Origin: Mauremys mutica
Lineage: Eukaryota > Chordata > Testudines > Geoemydidae
Length of the DNA: 64,000 nt
Assembly: GCF_020497125.1 (NCBI RefSeq)
Contig: NC_059072.1
Coordinates: forward strand, 73,787,697-73,851,696
Direction: 5' to 3'
Part shown: piece after piece, positions 25,801-40,800 of the stretch
Layout of the letters: the number at the start of each line of letters is the position of its first letter
Position numbering within the stretch: position 1 is the first letter of the stretch
Translations under genes and position numbers: made by a program
The notes under the pieces: model-generated
Databases searched by the model: none
Seen by the model: only the letters and a program-made list of their open reading frames with translations
What the model was told of the DNA's origin: nothing

Positions 25801-28800
25801 TCTGATCGGCTTCGGTTCAAGCAGAGGCTGGCAGGGGGGAGGGAGGAGGGAAGGTCTTTCTTGAGTCAGTCAGGCTGGGGACTGTGCCCTGGTTTCCCAA
25901 GAACACAGAGCTGATAGGTAACACCCTGCAAAGTCTCAAGCAAGGCTGGGGCTCTGCAATGTGGGTATGTGGATAGACCAAGAGAGGGAGGAAGTAGGAG
26001 CTGGACACTGTGTAAAATTATTTCCCTGTCCCCCTGTCACGGGTTCCTGGTGTGGGCTTTTGAGAGGTCTCTGTTGTTCCTGACTGGCCCTCCTTAGCTT
26101 GCCCTCGGTCAGGGAAGTTCTTAGCAGTCTGCTTCAGTGTCTTGGCTGTGTTTGTGGAGGCAGCCTGGTGCAGGGCTGTCACTCCTTTGTTGTCCCAGGC
26201 CTTTCTGCCACCCTTTCCTTCTCTGAACTCTCCCTTTTATAGCAGGCCTTGTTAGGGTGACTAGATAGTATTAAATTACTTACTTCCTCCTTCTGAAGTG
26301 TGGAACCACCCTTGAGAGAAGGTTACTGGGGTGCAGGGTTGGAAGTGATTTCCTGCAGGAAGCTAAAGAACATAGCTTTTGTAGAAGCCCATTTTGCCAG
26401 AGGGTTGGGACCCAGTGTGTGTTGGCTGGGCCGAAGCTTGCTTTGTGTAAAAATAAGAAGATTTGGAGGAGTTCTGGGGTTTTTGATTTGTTTTCTTCTC
26501 TGGTTTGAGGCATGTTGTATTTATTTAAGAATAGGAAAACTAGTTTTGGACTTAATTGGGAAGAGTCTTGGATCTGTTTTTATTTACAGAGTCAAAATAC
26601 TTTGTATTCTTTATTTATTGTTTTAAAACATTATCTATAAAAATCTAATAATAAAATAGCACCTAAATAGTTTTTATTTTTAACTGGAAACCATTTCATA
26701 GACACCAGGGCCGGCACCAGGTTTTCTGCTGCCTCAAGCAGAAAAAAAAAAAAAAAAAAAGTCATGGCATCGCAATCGCGCTGCTCCACTCTTCGATGGC
26801 AATTCGGCGGCAGGTCCTTCCTTCCAACAGGGACTGAGGGACCCACCGCCGAATTGCCGCCGAAGACCCGGACGTACTGCCCCTTGATATTGGCCGCCCC
26901 AAGCACCTGCTTCCTTAGCTGGTGCCTGGAGCCGTCCCTGATAGACACAGAATTTCTTTTTGGCGATCATTGTTAAATAATGTAGTAGATGTGCACAAAC
27001 AATGTCAGAGCAAGATAACATGCAAATTGAGAACAATAAAAACCTGTGCTGGGTGAGAAGATTTGGGCCCCAAAGCAAAAAACATTAGTGCAATGTTGAT
27101 GTTACATATTTAAACACAGAAAAGTAAGGAAAGGTAAGGTTCTCATAGTAACATTAATTCTCTTGTGTATACAATTTTAAATTACTATTACTCATAATAA
27201 TAATAATACCTAGCTCTTATATAGTGCTTTCATCAGTAGATCTCAAGTGCTTCACTGTGCGGGTCAGTATCATTCACATTAGGTGACCAAATATATATGT
27301 AAATAAAATACAGTAAAAATCATAAATTCCTTAGGCAGGTATATTGCCTTTTGTCTGTGCAGCACCACGCACATTGTCATTCCATAAATGATAATAATAA
27401 TGAGCAATGTGGATGAGTTAATGTTACTGTGCAAAACTAACGTCACTGTCTAGTGTCTTTATATTTGAATATGCAACTTTAATGTGCATTAATGAAGTGT
27501 TCTTCATGTAATGTTATTTTCTGTTTTACATATATAACTGTACAAAGAAGTAAAATTTTTCTTAGAATGGTGAAGTTAATTGAAGTTACCTTGATATTAT
27601 AGGCAGAATGTCATATTTTAAAAGTGCCATAAAAGACAAAGGTATTCCACAAGACAAATACTGTAAATGTTATTTCCATATCTACTACATATTGTGAAGA
27701 AGTATTTGAATTTTACTTCATCAACTCTGTTTACACAAGGAAAGAGTTAATTATCAGTTTGGAATTTGAAAGTTAACCAGCTGTTTATATTATCTTTATA
27801 AGCATTTCTCCGTTTGTGGGAGTCTGGTCAGTTTAATGAACTAGATGAATAATTTCTTTTCAAAATGGCAGGAGATAATAATGAACCTGCTTGATTTTCA
27901 AGCACCTTAGTGAACTTTCTTCCCAGATACTTTGTGTCTTTACACTGTACAAACAGTATGCAGATTTTTGTGTGTTACTAGTGCAATTAGTTTGTCATAT
28001 GAACTCTGGTTAATTTAGAAAAAGTTGATTTTTGTATTTACAGTATTGCCAACCTCAAATGTTTAAAAATCATGAGTTAGTCCCCCTAAAATAAAAAGAT
28101 GGAAAAAAAAACCATTTTGGATTCTTTTTATTTGCCTCTTGGTTTTTGCACCTTTAGGATACATTTTCCATTTTTTCTCTAAAACCCTAAAGGCTAGAAA
28201 CCTGTTTAAAAAAATCAAAGCTGAGATTCTCACTTAATCAGAGGATTCCAGAAGCTTTAAGAAAAATGCCACTTATTGGGAGACTTGCAATAAAATCACA
28301 AGAGTTGGCTATACTATTAGCAATTATTATTTTTTCTTTCTGTTTGCTTTTTGCTTTTCATTTTCGGTAGTCCTTTCCTGACATTGAGCTGCATTTAAAA
28401 CTTTACAGACATCAGTGAGTGTACTGGATGATGGCAGGATATCATGGCAATAGATACCTTAGAAGTAGCTGTAATACAGAATTAAGATTGAGGCACTTAA
28501 GGTGAGATTTTCTCCCCCGCTCTAGCTCGTGTATGCCAGATAAAGAGGCTCTGAAAGCCCTGATTCTGGCTGGAGGACAATTCCCCTGATATAAGAACCT
28601 CAGAAGACAATCCCAGGCTCGTTGGCTGTCTTCTGAAGTTCCGCTTACAAGCCCCAGTGTTGGAGACATGTTCAGGGTGAAACCACAGTGCATAGTGTGG
28701 CTGCCCCAACTTAGTCCAAGATGCTGTTACCAGGGCCAGCTATAGGCACCAGCAAACCAAGCACGTGCTTGGGGTGGCATAGTTCCAGGGGTGGCTTTGG

Positions 28801-31800
28801 AGGGTTTTTTTTTTGCTTTGACAATTTGGTATTGGAAGTTTTTGGGTTTTTTTTGTTTTTTGTTTTTTGTTTTTTGGTTTTTTTGCTTGGGGCGGCAAAA
28901 AAACTAGAGCCAGCCCTGGCTGTTACATGGCCCCTGGACCCACCCAGAATCGTTAATGTGAGTAAACTATAATTATATATTACAAGCTATCAAAATCCAA
29001 TCTTTGGATGCTTATTAGATATAGGGAGTTTTTTACTAGAGGCTGAACCAATTTGTATGGGGACACCGGTAACAAGCTATATCCATTTTTAATATATCAC
29101 ATACTTCAAACCCTGCATATAGGTCCTCAGCCAAAACAACCTGAACTCATCTTTGTTTACATCACAGCTTTCACTAGAATAAGATGAAAATCAGGTATAG
29201 GTTTCCATGTAAAGTTTCCCATGTGTTTTTACTTGATGTGTTAATTTCAGTTGTTGTATTTTAACATTATGGGGGAAATTTTCGAAGGCACAAGTCATTG
29301 AGCTTTAGCTCTGTCATATGTACTTTTGAAAATCTTCCTCTAACCCTTTAAACCAGGAGTCGGCAACCTCTGACACGTGGCTCACCAGGGTAAGCACCCT
29401 GGAGGGCCGGGCTAGTTTGTTTACCTGCCGCGTCCGCAGGTTCGGCCAATTGTGGCTCTCACTGGCTGCGGTTCACCGTTCCAGGCCAATGGGGGCGGTG
29501 GGAAGCCATGGCCAGCACATCCCTCTGCCCGCGCCACTTCCCGCAGCCTCCATTGGCCTGGAGCAGCGAACCGCGGCCAGTGGGAGCCGTGATCCACTGA
29601 ACCTGCGGACACAGCAGGTAAACAAACTGGCCCGGCCCGCCAGGGTGCTTACCCTGGAGAGCCGCTTGCCAGAGGTTGCTGACTCCTGCTTTAAACCATG
29701 GCAAAATGGAAACATTGAGCATTGCAATGAAAACAACAGTATCATGTTGTGATATGAACTGAGAACATTATTGGCCCCAGAAAAACAATTTCATTTGCTT
29801 TAAATGTCCTCAAAGTCTTGTTTACAGTAGGCAAGCCTGCAGGATAAATTTTTTTTCCTGAATTTGTTCAAATGATTGACTACCCAGCATCATTTCCAGG
29901 AATGAGATGCAACTTATCAGCAAAACTAACTATGAGCAGGTGATCACCATTAATTTTTTTACTGTGCTATACAACACTTTTTAAGTTGCTTCATAAATAT
30001 TACTAGGATTATTAGAGGATTTTTTAAAATTATTGATCCCTCTGCATTAGCCTCATGTAGCTTTTATCATAACATATAATTTCTAGCAAGATGTTTTCCA
30101 TCATAGTTATGGTGGAGTGGTGGCAGCACCATAGTTAGGGTTATATAGTTTAATAATTCAAAATGTCCCACATAAATAATTTGTGCAAATAAGTGCAAGA
30201 TGTAAATAACAACTGTTCAAGATACGTCAGCTATATTGTAGAAAAGATGAATGGTAATAATTCAGCGGCGTAACTTTAAAAAATATTTCCTGTTTTTTTG
30301 TTTATTGCAGGAAGAAGGTCACTTTTTGTGGACAGATGGATCTCCTTATCTCAGAAAAGCTGAGATCTCGTCCTTGTCCTTGATACTAGAGAATGAAACT
30401 GACTGCTATGCTTTTCAGCAAAATCCAACTGGTCCAAACTATTTCTTCACAGGATTTTTCTGCTATATATCTTTGCCATATATTTGCGAATATGAATGTA
30501 ATTATATTTCTTTCAGTCTTTTACATTTATCTGAAGGTGTTTTTTCCCCCCCATAAAACTACATTAATGATGTTACTTTTAGAAAAATCAGCCTTTATAT
30601 TTACCAGTTATTCTAAATTTTTGGTGTTCTTTTTCAGTACCTTCTGTACCAGAAAACTTTGTGTTTAACGTGCAAGACATCAAAACAACTGAAGCTGTGT
30701 TTGTCTGGAGTGATTTGAATGACTGGCTTAAATCAGGATTTGAACTTATAATTAAATACTATTTGGATGATTCAGAACAACACTTTGAGCGCTTGCCTCT
30801 AAATACAACACACACAACAATTGTGCAATTGTCTCCTGGTCGCCTTTATAGGGTTTTACTATCAGCAAGGAGCCCCAGAGGGGCACAAACTAACTTAAGT
30901 CCAGTTCTGATGGTAGAGACAAGTAAGTTACAAAATATACAGGAATAATAACCACTCAATCATTCACTTTTTCATATTTTTTTCTTTTAAGACACTATGT
31001 TTTGTGTTCATGGACATGCTAAAATTAGAGATGGGCTGAACTGAAATCTTGGATATGAACACTGCCAGATTTTAGAGTGTTCAAAATCTTGATCTTAATC
31101 CATAGCTAAATTGCACTATTTAAAGGATTGAGGAGTTTACATAGGGCTTAAGTAGAAAACAGGCTAAAATGTGACTAGCTGTAAGGTCAGGGATTTAACT
31201 TCTGATTTTAAAAAATATTTCAAAACCTCAATCCCGTCATCATTCTGCACCTAGAACTTCCATTGAGGTCAAAAGGGTAGGGGCCAGGCTGTCAGTAAAG
31301 GTGAAAAGGCACCCATTTAACCACCATGATTTAATAAAATTGCACAGGTTCTAATTCTCAAGGAAAAGACTTCTTTTCTAAATATCGCTATATCCATATC
31401 TATGTAGCGAAGGTAAAGACAAATTTCACAGTTTGAAATACACTATAGTTATTTTTGACCCAATGGAGAAAGCTAAAGGGAATAGAGACAAATGTATAAC
31501 TCAGTTATCTACTGTTGTACCAAAATCTAACTGAACACACCCAGTGAACACTAGCAAACACTGGATAAAGGTGATTAATTCCTTTAAATCAAAGGTGAGT
31601 CAAAGAGAAATCTCATTAAGAATAAATTACTTCAGAGACCCAAACAAAACTTCAAAACCACTCAGTCTGCCAAAGAATGATACAAGTAGTAGAGGAACAT
31701 ATTTTACAACTTAATTTCTGTCTGAATCCAATCATTTTGTACCTTCTTTTTAAAGTAGTATAGACAAAAAAGTATGAATTTATATTTATATTTTTTGTTC

Positions 31801-34800
31801 AAATGGTTTTTTAAAGATATAAATATTTTAGGTGTAAAAATTGGGTATATGAAACAACGGAGATAATTAAGCTGCTAGAAGGAGAGGATGCTGTTATATA
31901 GGGAATCAACTGCATATCATCTGGGATTATTCCAAACTGAAAGACTTTTGGTCTGATCTTTGAAAACTGATTGCAGGGGGAAATCCTTCAAGTTCCTATC
32001 TCTGTGATGTTAGGATCTGTAGAGATTAAACAAGGATGCTATGGGCTGGATTAGCATCTGGCAAACCATCATGAATAAGGAGTAGGGCATGGTTGCATTT
32101 CCCTAGGAGCAGAGCACGAACCATATTGCTCCATAGGGAAGTAAGGTGTACCAGTCCTATACCTAGTGGATTTTATTCCCTCCTCTGTACTGGCTCAGGT
32201 TTGCTGACTTGTGCATTTGAGGTGGTGGGACTCCACCCACTTCCCACCCCTGCCTATCTGGTTATATCTTTAATAAATAATAACTAAAACATTGCCAGAA
32301 GCTATTTTCTTATTTTCCTTTTTTAATTTTGTCATCAGGGCCATTACATTCTCACAGTTTAGAGGCTACACATATATCATCAACAGAAATCTATTTACAG
32401 TGGGACCCTCCACAGAACTCCTCCAATGCATCTTTTCATCACTATCTTGTCACTATTTTGGACACTGAAGTGAACACATCGGAGAAATTACCAGTTCAGA
32501 AAAGCACCACTTCAACGGTAATTAGAAACATCAAGCCGTATCATCAGTACAAGATATATTTACAGAGTGTAGCAGAAAAGGGATCTCTAAGCTGCAGTGA
32601 GAAGCCTATATTAATTACAACAGGTAATTACATATATATAGATCTTTTCCATTTAAATTGAAAATAGAAAGCACAAAGTTACTGTTAATAGGTACTATAT
32701 AAGTAGTGATTTACTGGTACATGTTTGGAGGCAAGCCAGGCAAATTCTCTTTCTCTAAATTGCCTCTATCATTCATTAATTTTCCAGATGGGGAGTGTAT
32801 CTATCATCTTTTTTTCCCAGTGGCTAGTGTTAATAAAGCTAAATAAATTTAATAATGGATTATATATATATATTTACACAGCTCATATATTTAATGATAA
32901 TAAAATGGCTAAATCCCCATGTACCCCAGTGTAGCTTCAAACATAAAAACATGATGAATGTGAAGTTTAAGCAAATGTGGTAAATTAAATGTGAGCTGAG
33001 CAGTGCACCAATTAGGAGGGTTTTTTGCAATTTGCACTTGACACTTGCTCAAAGTTCCATAGGCTGTGGAACAAGGGGGCCATGACTCAACCACTTTTAA
33101 GCAGCGATCCCTTACTAAATCAGGACAGCTACTTCTGAAGCAGTCCAGAATGTCACTCTATGACGTCACTTCTATGATTCTATTCTCTGGCTGTGCGGTT
33201 GCAGTGCAGTTGAAATTTGACCCAGACAGTCCTTGGAGGGGCTGGAGAGCCAAATTTCAGTGAGTGCCACTGTGACCTGGTGCACAGGATCACAATGCCA
33301 CTCAAATTTGGCTAGGTCACCCCTCTGTCAAGACAGAGGGATGGTCAGGTCAAATGTTGTTGCATCCTGGCATATTGGGAGTCTGTTCGGCGCAGTGCCG
33401 GAGAGTCTGCTGAGAACTTGATTCCTGGCAGCACTGGCTTATGTGCTCTGTTGGTAAGAGAGGGGGAGACTCCTGGATCGAGGGAGACCTGGGGTTCCTG
33501 TAGGAGCAGGAGAGGGGAGAGAGTATGGAGAACAGAACAGGGTCCCAGCTGAGGGGGAATTCCCATCCCCCCAGAAATATCTCATTTGACTTTCATGAAG
33601 ATAGATCAATGATTATACTAATGGTCAGATTTTGATACCCTCATTCACAGTGTTTAGTGCTTTACTCTGTGACTATTTCCACTGGACTGGAAGGGACTAC
33701 TTGCAGAATAGGGGACTAATGATTGTGAGTAAAGGTGGCCACAAAGGATGACTGGAGCAATTTTAATAAAATACTATTAATAAATAATACCTTTTCAGAT
33801 ACCAGTCACCATTAAACCATCCATTTTCTATATTTTATGTGGAGACTCAACAGCACAGAAACAAAGAGCACAGTATTGTTCACCCTTTCACACATTCTGG
33901 ATAGCGCAACTTCCCCTTCCCATCTTTCCCACTTCCTCAAGCCTTGTCCTTAATGTTTCCACCTGCCCACCCCATCCTGCAATATAAAACCGCAGAGAAA
34001 TACAATAAACTGCAGTTTATGTGAAAGAATGCAATTTAAAAATCATTAACTACAGAAGGTGAGTGTACAATCTGATATAACCTCTCTTTTGATTAAAGCA
34101 CTGTACACATTTAGAGGTTTCTCTTGCTATGGTTATGTATGTGTCTTATCCAAGTATCACAAAAGAAAACATAAAATCAAAGGATTGCATTAGGAAGGGT
34201 TACTAAATTGACAATATTTTTGACCTGTATTTATACACTGTAACTTTTCATCTTTATTTAAGCTGTCAGTCCACCTAGCAATGTTGTTATTCATCCCGAG
34301 GATGTGCAAGAAGACAGTGTAATTCTTCACTGGAAGGTACCACAAGAGGGCCTTGGATCCTACATTCAAGTGAAACCTACTACAGATGTGGATGAAACTG
34401 TAAAGTTTTTAGTAAACACCACAGATAGATTTAAGATTAATCATCTAGTTCCTGGCATGACTTATGAAATAGCAGTGGCAACTGTGAATAATGGAAATAT
34501 GAGTGAATTGAAGACTATTCAATGTACCCTAAGTAAGACAAAATTTTATAAAGATTAACATTTTTTTATTATTATTATTGTTGTTTAGCATAAATGATTT
34601 GGCAGATTGGGTAGTCTTGCCTGGCAATCCTGGGCCTAAATTGAGAGATTTAACACATTACGTAAACTGTAAGAGGCACAGTCTTTAAGTTAAGAGCATC
34701 AGAATTACATAGCGCAAGTCAATGCGAATGGTACATCATTATATCATTACCATGTTTAGATGTGCAATGGCAGCACTGAATGCAGTTGTGTGAGAGAGAT

Positions 34801-37800
34801 GGGGACCAGGTAGGACATTTTACTCCCACTGTGAAAAGAGATTGGGTGTGTTGTGGATTTGAAATGGGGTGACTGAATACAAGAATGGTTCGGTTTAGAT
34901 AATCTGTATATTGGTCTGTTATTGGAAAGGCTGTTAATCCAAGTAAAATGCCAGGAGTTATGTAGGCTGCTACAGCAAGAGTATGTTGACAGAGATGTAA
35001 ATGGATAAGGGAAAAGAATTAAAGGCTAATAAGTAGAAATATGGTGCACATAATTTATTAGAGGTAAAAACTGCACATTGTTTATCTAAGGATCTCCTCT
35101 GTTATACTTAGTCTCCTGGGAGATAGAGAAGGTCCTGGTACAATATAGATTTTTAGCAAGTATGTAAGGAATGTGGAAGGTTCACACTTAATATGTGTGT
35201 GTTTGTGTAGGGGGATAGGGCTGTATAATATAGACAGCTGAAAAATGACAACATCACACTAAATATAACTGATTACAGTATTTTTTGGTAGATTTTGTCA
35301 CTTTTTGGGCATAGCATGGTGTCCAATACCTCATTCCAGTTAAGAGGCCAGGAAATTACAGAACGTACTTTTCACAGCTGCTAGCCCCAGCTGTGGAGCA
35401 AGAATGCTAAGATATAAAGATCGCTTACCAGTCAAATGTAGGCTTACTTGGCACTTCTTCTGTGACTGAATTTACTCTCTTTATTTTACAATCCATAAGT
35501 TCATTTCTCTAAATTTGTTTCAAATACTGGTACTTTCTGCTTACTGGAATTATGAATTAAAAGGAAATTAATATGACATCTTCTGTAGACTAAACTGTTG
35601 TGATTGACCTCCTTTATAAAGTGTTTTGAGATCCAGTGATGAAAAATGCTATATGAGAGCTCGTTGTTGTTTATTTATTTCTCAGTGATACTGTATCTTA
35701 TTATGATAGCTATTACTTTATGCCATATGAACATATTTCTCAGAAAACCTACTTCAGATTTATTGTATTACAGTAACTCCTCACTTAAAGTCGTCCTGGT
35801 TAATGTTTCGTTGTTATGTTGCTGATCAATTAGAAAACATGCTTGTTTAAAGTTGTGCAGTGCTCCCTTATAACGTTTTTTGGCAGTTGCCTGCTTTGTC
35901 CACTGCTTGCAGAAAGAGCAGCCCGTTGGAGCTAGCTGGTGGGGGCTTGGAACCAGGGTGGACCGGCAGCCCCCCATCAGCTCCCTGCTCCCCTAAGTTC
36001 CCTGTGCGGCAGCCGCCCAGCAGGCTGTCAATTGCCGGCAGTTCAGCTGTCCCTCCCCCCCACTGCCATGTGCTGCTCTTGCCCTCTGCCTTGGAGTTGC
36101 TCCCCGGAGCCTCCTGCTTGCTGTGCAGGGACGGGGGAAGAAGGGGGCTAATGTCAGGGTGTCCACCTCCCCCCTGCTCCTGCACCAGGGGCGGCTCCAG
36201 GCACCGGCACGCCAAGCGCGTGCCTGGGGCGGCAAGCCATGGGGGGCGCTCTGCCGGTCGCCGCGAGGGCGGCAGGCAGGTTGCCTTCGGCGGCATGCCT
36301 GCGAAGGGTCCGCTGGTCCCGCGGCTTCAGTGGACCTCCCACAGGCGTGCCGCCGAATCCACGGGACCGGGGACCTCCCGCAGGCAAGCCGCCGAAGGCA
36401 GCCTGCCTGCCGTGCTTGGGGCGGCAAAATACCTAGAGCCGCCCCTGTCCTGCACCCCGCTTACCCCATCTTCCATAGTGCAAGGGAGACACACGACAGG
36501 GCTCAGGACTGAGGGAGCTTCCTGGCAGCAGCTGCCCTCCCGGCTTGCTGATCTACTTAAAAAGGCAGTGTACTTAGAGTGGAGTCAGCGTACTTAAAGA
36601 AGCAATGAGTATCTCTCTTTCACACACACGGTGTGTGTCTCTATCTCCGTCTGCCATGCAGTCTCCCCTCCCTCGATTTGTGCTGCCTTGTAGAGTGTGA
36701 GGCTACATTAACAAAAATGAGCTAACCCTTGAGGGCTCAGCCCAGTGATAGTTCATCATTTATCAGTAGGGCATTCCCTGGGAAATATCCCACCCTCTTC
36801 AACCCTCTGACTTCACCTCCTCAACTAAGCTTCACAATCATCATTGCTATGTACAGTATTAAATAGTTTGTTTAAAACTTATACTGTGTGTGTGTGTATC
36901 TATATATATAATACTCATTCATAAGCTGAATTTTTTTAGTAAAAAAGGGAAGCATCAGAGAAGGGGGTTGGCTTATGACTGACTCCCAGCTTCTCTCTCC
37001 TTGATCCCGGCCACCCACGCAAAATTTCCACACCAGTTGATGTCTCGGACCGTCAGGGTAAGCCGCTGGCGGGCTGGGACACTTTGTTTACTTAGGTTTA
37101 CCTCCGTGCCTGCAAACGCTCGAGGTAAACAAACTGTCTCAGCCCACCAGTGGCTTATCCTGATGGCCTGGGAGCCAAAGTTTGCCGACCCCTGAATTAT
37201 AGGGTCGGCTTATGAATGGGTCATAAAAATTTTCCATTTTTACTTATCCATCTTGCAGTCGGCTTATAAACGAACTGGCTTATGATCGAGTATCTATGGC
37301 GCATATATTTCCCTGGAACCTAACCCCCCCATTTACGTTAATCGTTATGGGGAAACTGGATTCACTTAACTTCGTTTTGCTTAAAGTCGCATTTTTCAGG
37401 AACATAACTACAACTTTAAGCAAGGAGTTACTGTATTTTCATTCAGCTTTTTGTTAACTGATCTAACATTTGCTCTATTTTTTCTTGTTCCAGAGCCCAA
37501 ACCAGTTCAGATTATTGTCCCTTATGACATTTCTAGTAATTCTGTGGTTTTATTTCTTCAAATGCCTGATGTTGGAGTATTTGATGGTATATATGTTACA
37601 AGCAAAGGAGGACCTAATGCTATGCTGGCTTTAAAGAATGATAATAAAGTAACAATTGAAAACTTGATCCCAGGCACAGAATATGATTTCTATGTTTCTA
37701 CAGTAAGTGGAAACATGTTAAGCTCCGTATATCACGTACCTGGTGTAAAAACATGTAAGTAATTTAAATTTCAGTAGTGTATGATCCTAAATTACAACTT

Positions 37801-40800
37801 TAAATCTCTTTTGAAGGCCAAGAGCTCCTCTACTCGGTATAGATACCACTAGATGTTTTATAAAGAATGCTATAACTATACATTAGCTTTGGTGATATTT
37901 TAAGTCTTTGTACTCATTTAGATGCTTTTTTGTACCATATCTCTACTAATAATTAGCATGTAACTCAAGAATTAAAACAATATTAAATTTGTTGTTGGCC
38001 TTGTGGGAAAAATAAGATATTGACGTTTTGACCATTCCTATTTAGTCAATCAGATGAATATCAACAGAGTTTTTTCTGTGTCCTGATATCATTAGGTCTG
38101 TGCTTACGGATGCATCTCAAGGTATGGTAGGGGATGTGTAATAGTGTTTACATATCAATGCTGCAAGGTGCTAACGTCAATGAGAATTAAGCTAACCACT
38201 TCATAGGAGACACTCACCACTAAAGCTGGTTGGAATTCTTGGAATGACTTCCCCCCCCCCCACTACAAATATGCTTTTTCTAAAAATAATTTTTATGGTG
38301 AAATTTTTTTGTTGTTTTGAAATTTTCCATTTTTTCCCCCAATGAAACTCCAAAACCCAAAAATGTTTTGTTTTTTCATTTTTCTGCTTTTAATTGTTTC
38401 CATTTTTCAACCCCCTACATCATATACTATTTTTCAGTGGCAAAATGGTAGAAGGAAAAAAGAGAGGAAAAGAGAGACAGGGGAACCTCACAAAAATATG
38501 AAAATATTCAAAACAGAAAATTTTTGTGACTGAAAACTGGATAAAAATCATTGCAGAAAATTTTGAATGAATGAAAAAAATGTTCCTTTTAAAAACCTAC
38601 AGGATAAAAATGATTTCTGAATTTTCTATTAAACATCTTTACCATTTTTTAAACCAGTTCTACTCATCCCCTCCCAGGACCCAGACTTTAAAATATGAAT
38701 TGACTTTGGGCCAAATTCTCATGGCAGAGTCCAGCCTGAGTAAGTCGGCTGGGTATTGGGCAGATAGTTGGAGGCAGAAGGAAAAAAACCTCACCTCTCA
38801 AGGATATGAAGTCACAGAGGCTTCTTCAGTTTATTACTCTGAGGAGCCTTCTACACCCTTTTCCACCCCTACTGCAAGGCAGAGAACTGGCCATTGCATG
38901 CCACAGATACTTTGGCTCCTTGTTCATCCTTCCCTTGTAAAAATTTGGCTACTCAGACAGACACTTAATGGTTTTAAACAAATATTACACTCATTTAGTG
39001 TTACCATAATACCACCCTGCCCCCAATGCTTTTTATTAACTCCATGATTAACCAGTGAGAACGGAGCTCTTTCCACATGGCCCTAAAGCGATCTGCAAAT
39101 ATTTATTACAGAAATGAGCTGTGGAAGTTTTACCATTTGTTTTTGAGGAAAAACATGTTTTGTTGTAAATAGAAGCAAGTGTGGCTAGAAACACAATCAC
39201 TGAAGAGATATAATCAAAAAATAAGGGATACTATTTTGGGGACAATGTACTGCATACGTGATGCTGAACTCCAACACACATAACAACCTCTGTATTAAGG
39301 TAATGATATATGGAAATATATGGTTAACCCTTAACATAGTCTGAGATGAGGGCCACATAGCCCCACCATGTTCAGAGGCCCATGTATGCTTACTGATCTA
39401 GTGAAATATTTATGCTTTTAATGAAGCATGTATTGCTGTCAACTTACTGCCAGTTGTCTGTAGTGATATTATTTTTCCAGTGGAGCATATGTAATCCACA
39501 CACATTTCTTGACGTCATACCTACTGTTTTAACTTTGCAGAACCTTTAGAGATCTCATGTGTGGGACCATTTTTGTGTTCTATGTCAAAATGAAAACATG
39601 TCAAGTAGAAGGTTTTAGCATGTGCATAGAATTTTGTGTTAGAATTTGAAGGGCTATGCTTTTTGACACACAAGCCATGGGAGCTTGTGTATCTGAGGTC
39701 TTGATCCTGCACTTCTCTCTCCAGCTGAGTTGGCCTTTGAGCCCCACAAATTTAATGAAAAATATTAGAAAAATACAGTAACTCCTCACTTAAAGTCATC
39801 ACAGTTAATGTTGTTTCGTTGTTATGTTGCTGATCAATTAGGGAACATGCTCATTTAAAGTTGCGCAATGCTCCCTTATAACATCTTTTGGTAGCTGCCT
39901 GCTTTGTCCACTGCTTGCAGGAAGAGCATCCCATTGCAGCTAGCTGGTGGGGGCTTTGAACCAGGGTGGACCAGCAGCCCCCCATCAGTTCCCCCATCAG
40001 CTCCCCGTTCCCCTAAGTTTCTTGTGTGGCAGCCGCCAGGCAGGCTGTCAATTGCCGGCAGTTCAGCTGTCCCTCCCTCCACTGCCATGTGCTGCTTCTG
40101 CCCTCTGCCTTGGAATTTCTCCCCGGAGCCTCCTGCTTGCTGTGTGGGGGCGGGGGAAGAAGGGGGTTAATGTCAGGGTGTCCCCCTCCCCCCTGCTCCT
40201 GTACCCTGCTTACCCCATCTTCCATAGTGCAGGAGAGAGACACGACAGGGCTCAGGACTGAGGGAGCTTCCTGGCAGCAGCTGCCATCTCAGCTTGCTGA
40301 TCTGCTTAAAAAGGCAGTGTACTTAGAGTGGGGTCAGCGTACTTAAAGAAGCAATGCGTATCTCTGTCTCACACACACAGTGTGTGTCTCTATCTCCGTC
40401 TGCCATGCTGTCTCCCCTCCCTCGATTTGTGCTGCCTTGTAGAGTGTGAGGTTACATTAACAAAAATGAGTTAACACTTGAGGGCTCAGCCCAGTGCTAG
40501 TTCATCATTTATCAGCAAGGCATTCCCTGGGAAATATCCCACCCTCTGACTTCACCACCTCAACCAATCATCATCACTGTGTACCAGTATTAAATTGTTT
40601 GTTTAAAACTTATAGTGTGTGTGTGTGTGTTTATATATATATAGTCTTTTGTCTGGTGAAAAAAATTTCCCTGGAACCTAACCCCCCTAATTACATTAAT
40701 TCTTATGGGGAAATTGGATTCACTTAACATCGTTTCACTTAAAGTTGCATTTTTCAGGAACATAACTACAACATTAAGCAAGGAGTTACTGTATAAACTT

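Larger units (their letters stand above)
35771..37433. mobile_element. Mariner-like DNA transposon copy 1, with nested insertions
   Basis: Inverted ends CAGTAACTCCTCACTTAAAG and (right) CTTTAAGCAAGGAGTTACTG, flanked by TA on both sides (35769-35770 and 37434-37435). The interior matches copy 2 (39776-40791) but is 650 bp longer because of insertions at 36186-36447 and 36914-37290. No transposase frame was recognised, so it is non-autonomous. Confidence 0.88.

Noticed and set aside
29417..29752. Overlapping open frames on both strands
   Set aside because: They fall in a 335-bp hAT MITE with long inner complementarity.
35860..36597. Open frame of 245 residues
   Set aside because: Lies entirely in the mariner-like copy 1 and crosses the nested hAT MITE; copy 2 does not preserve it.
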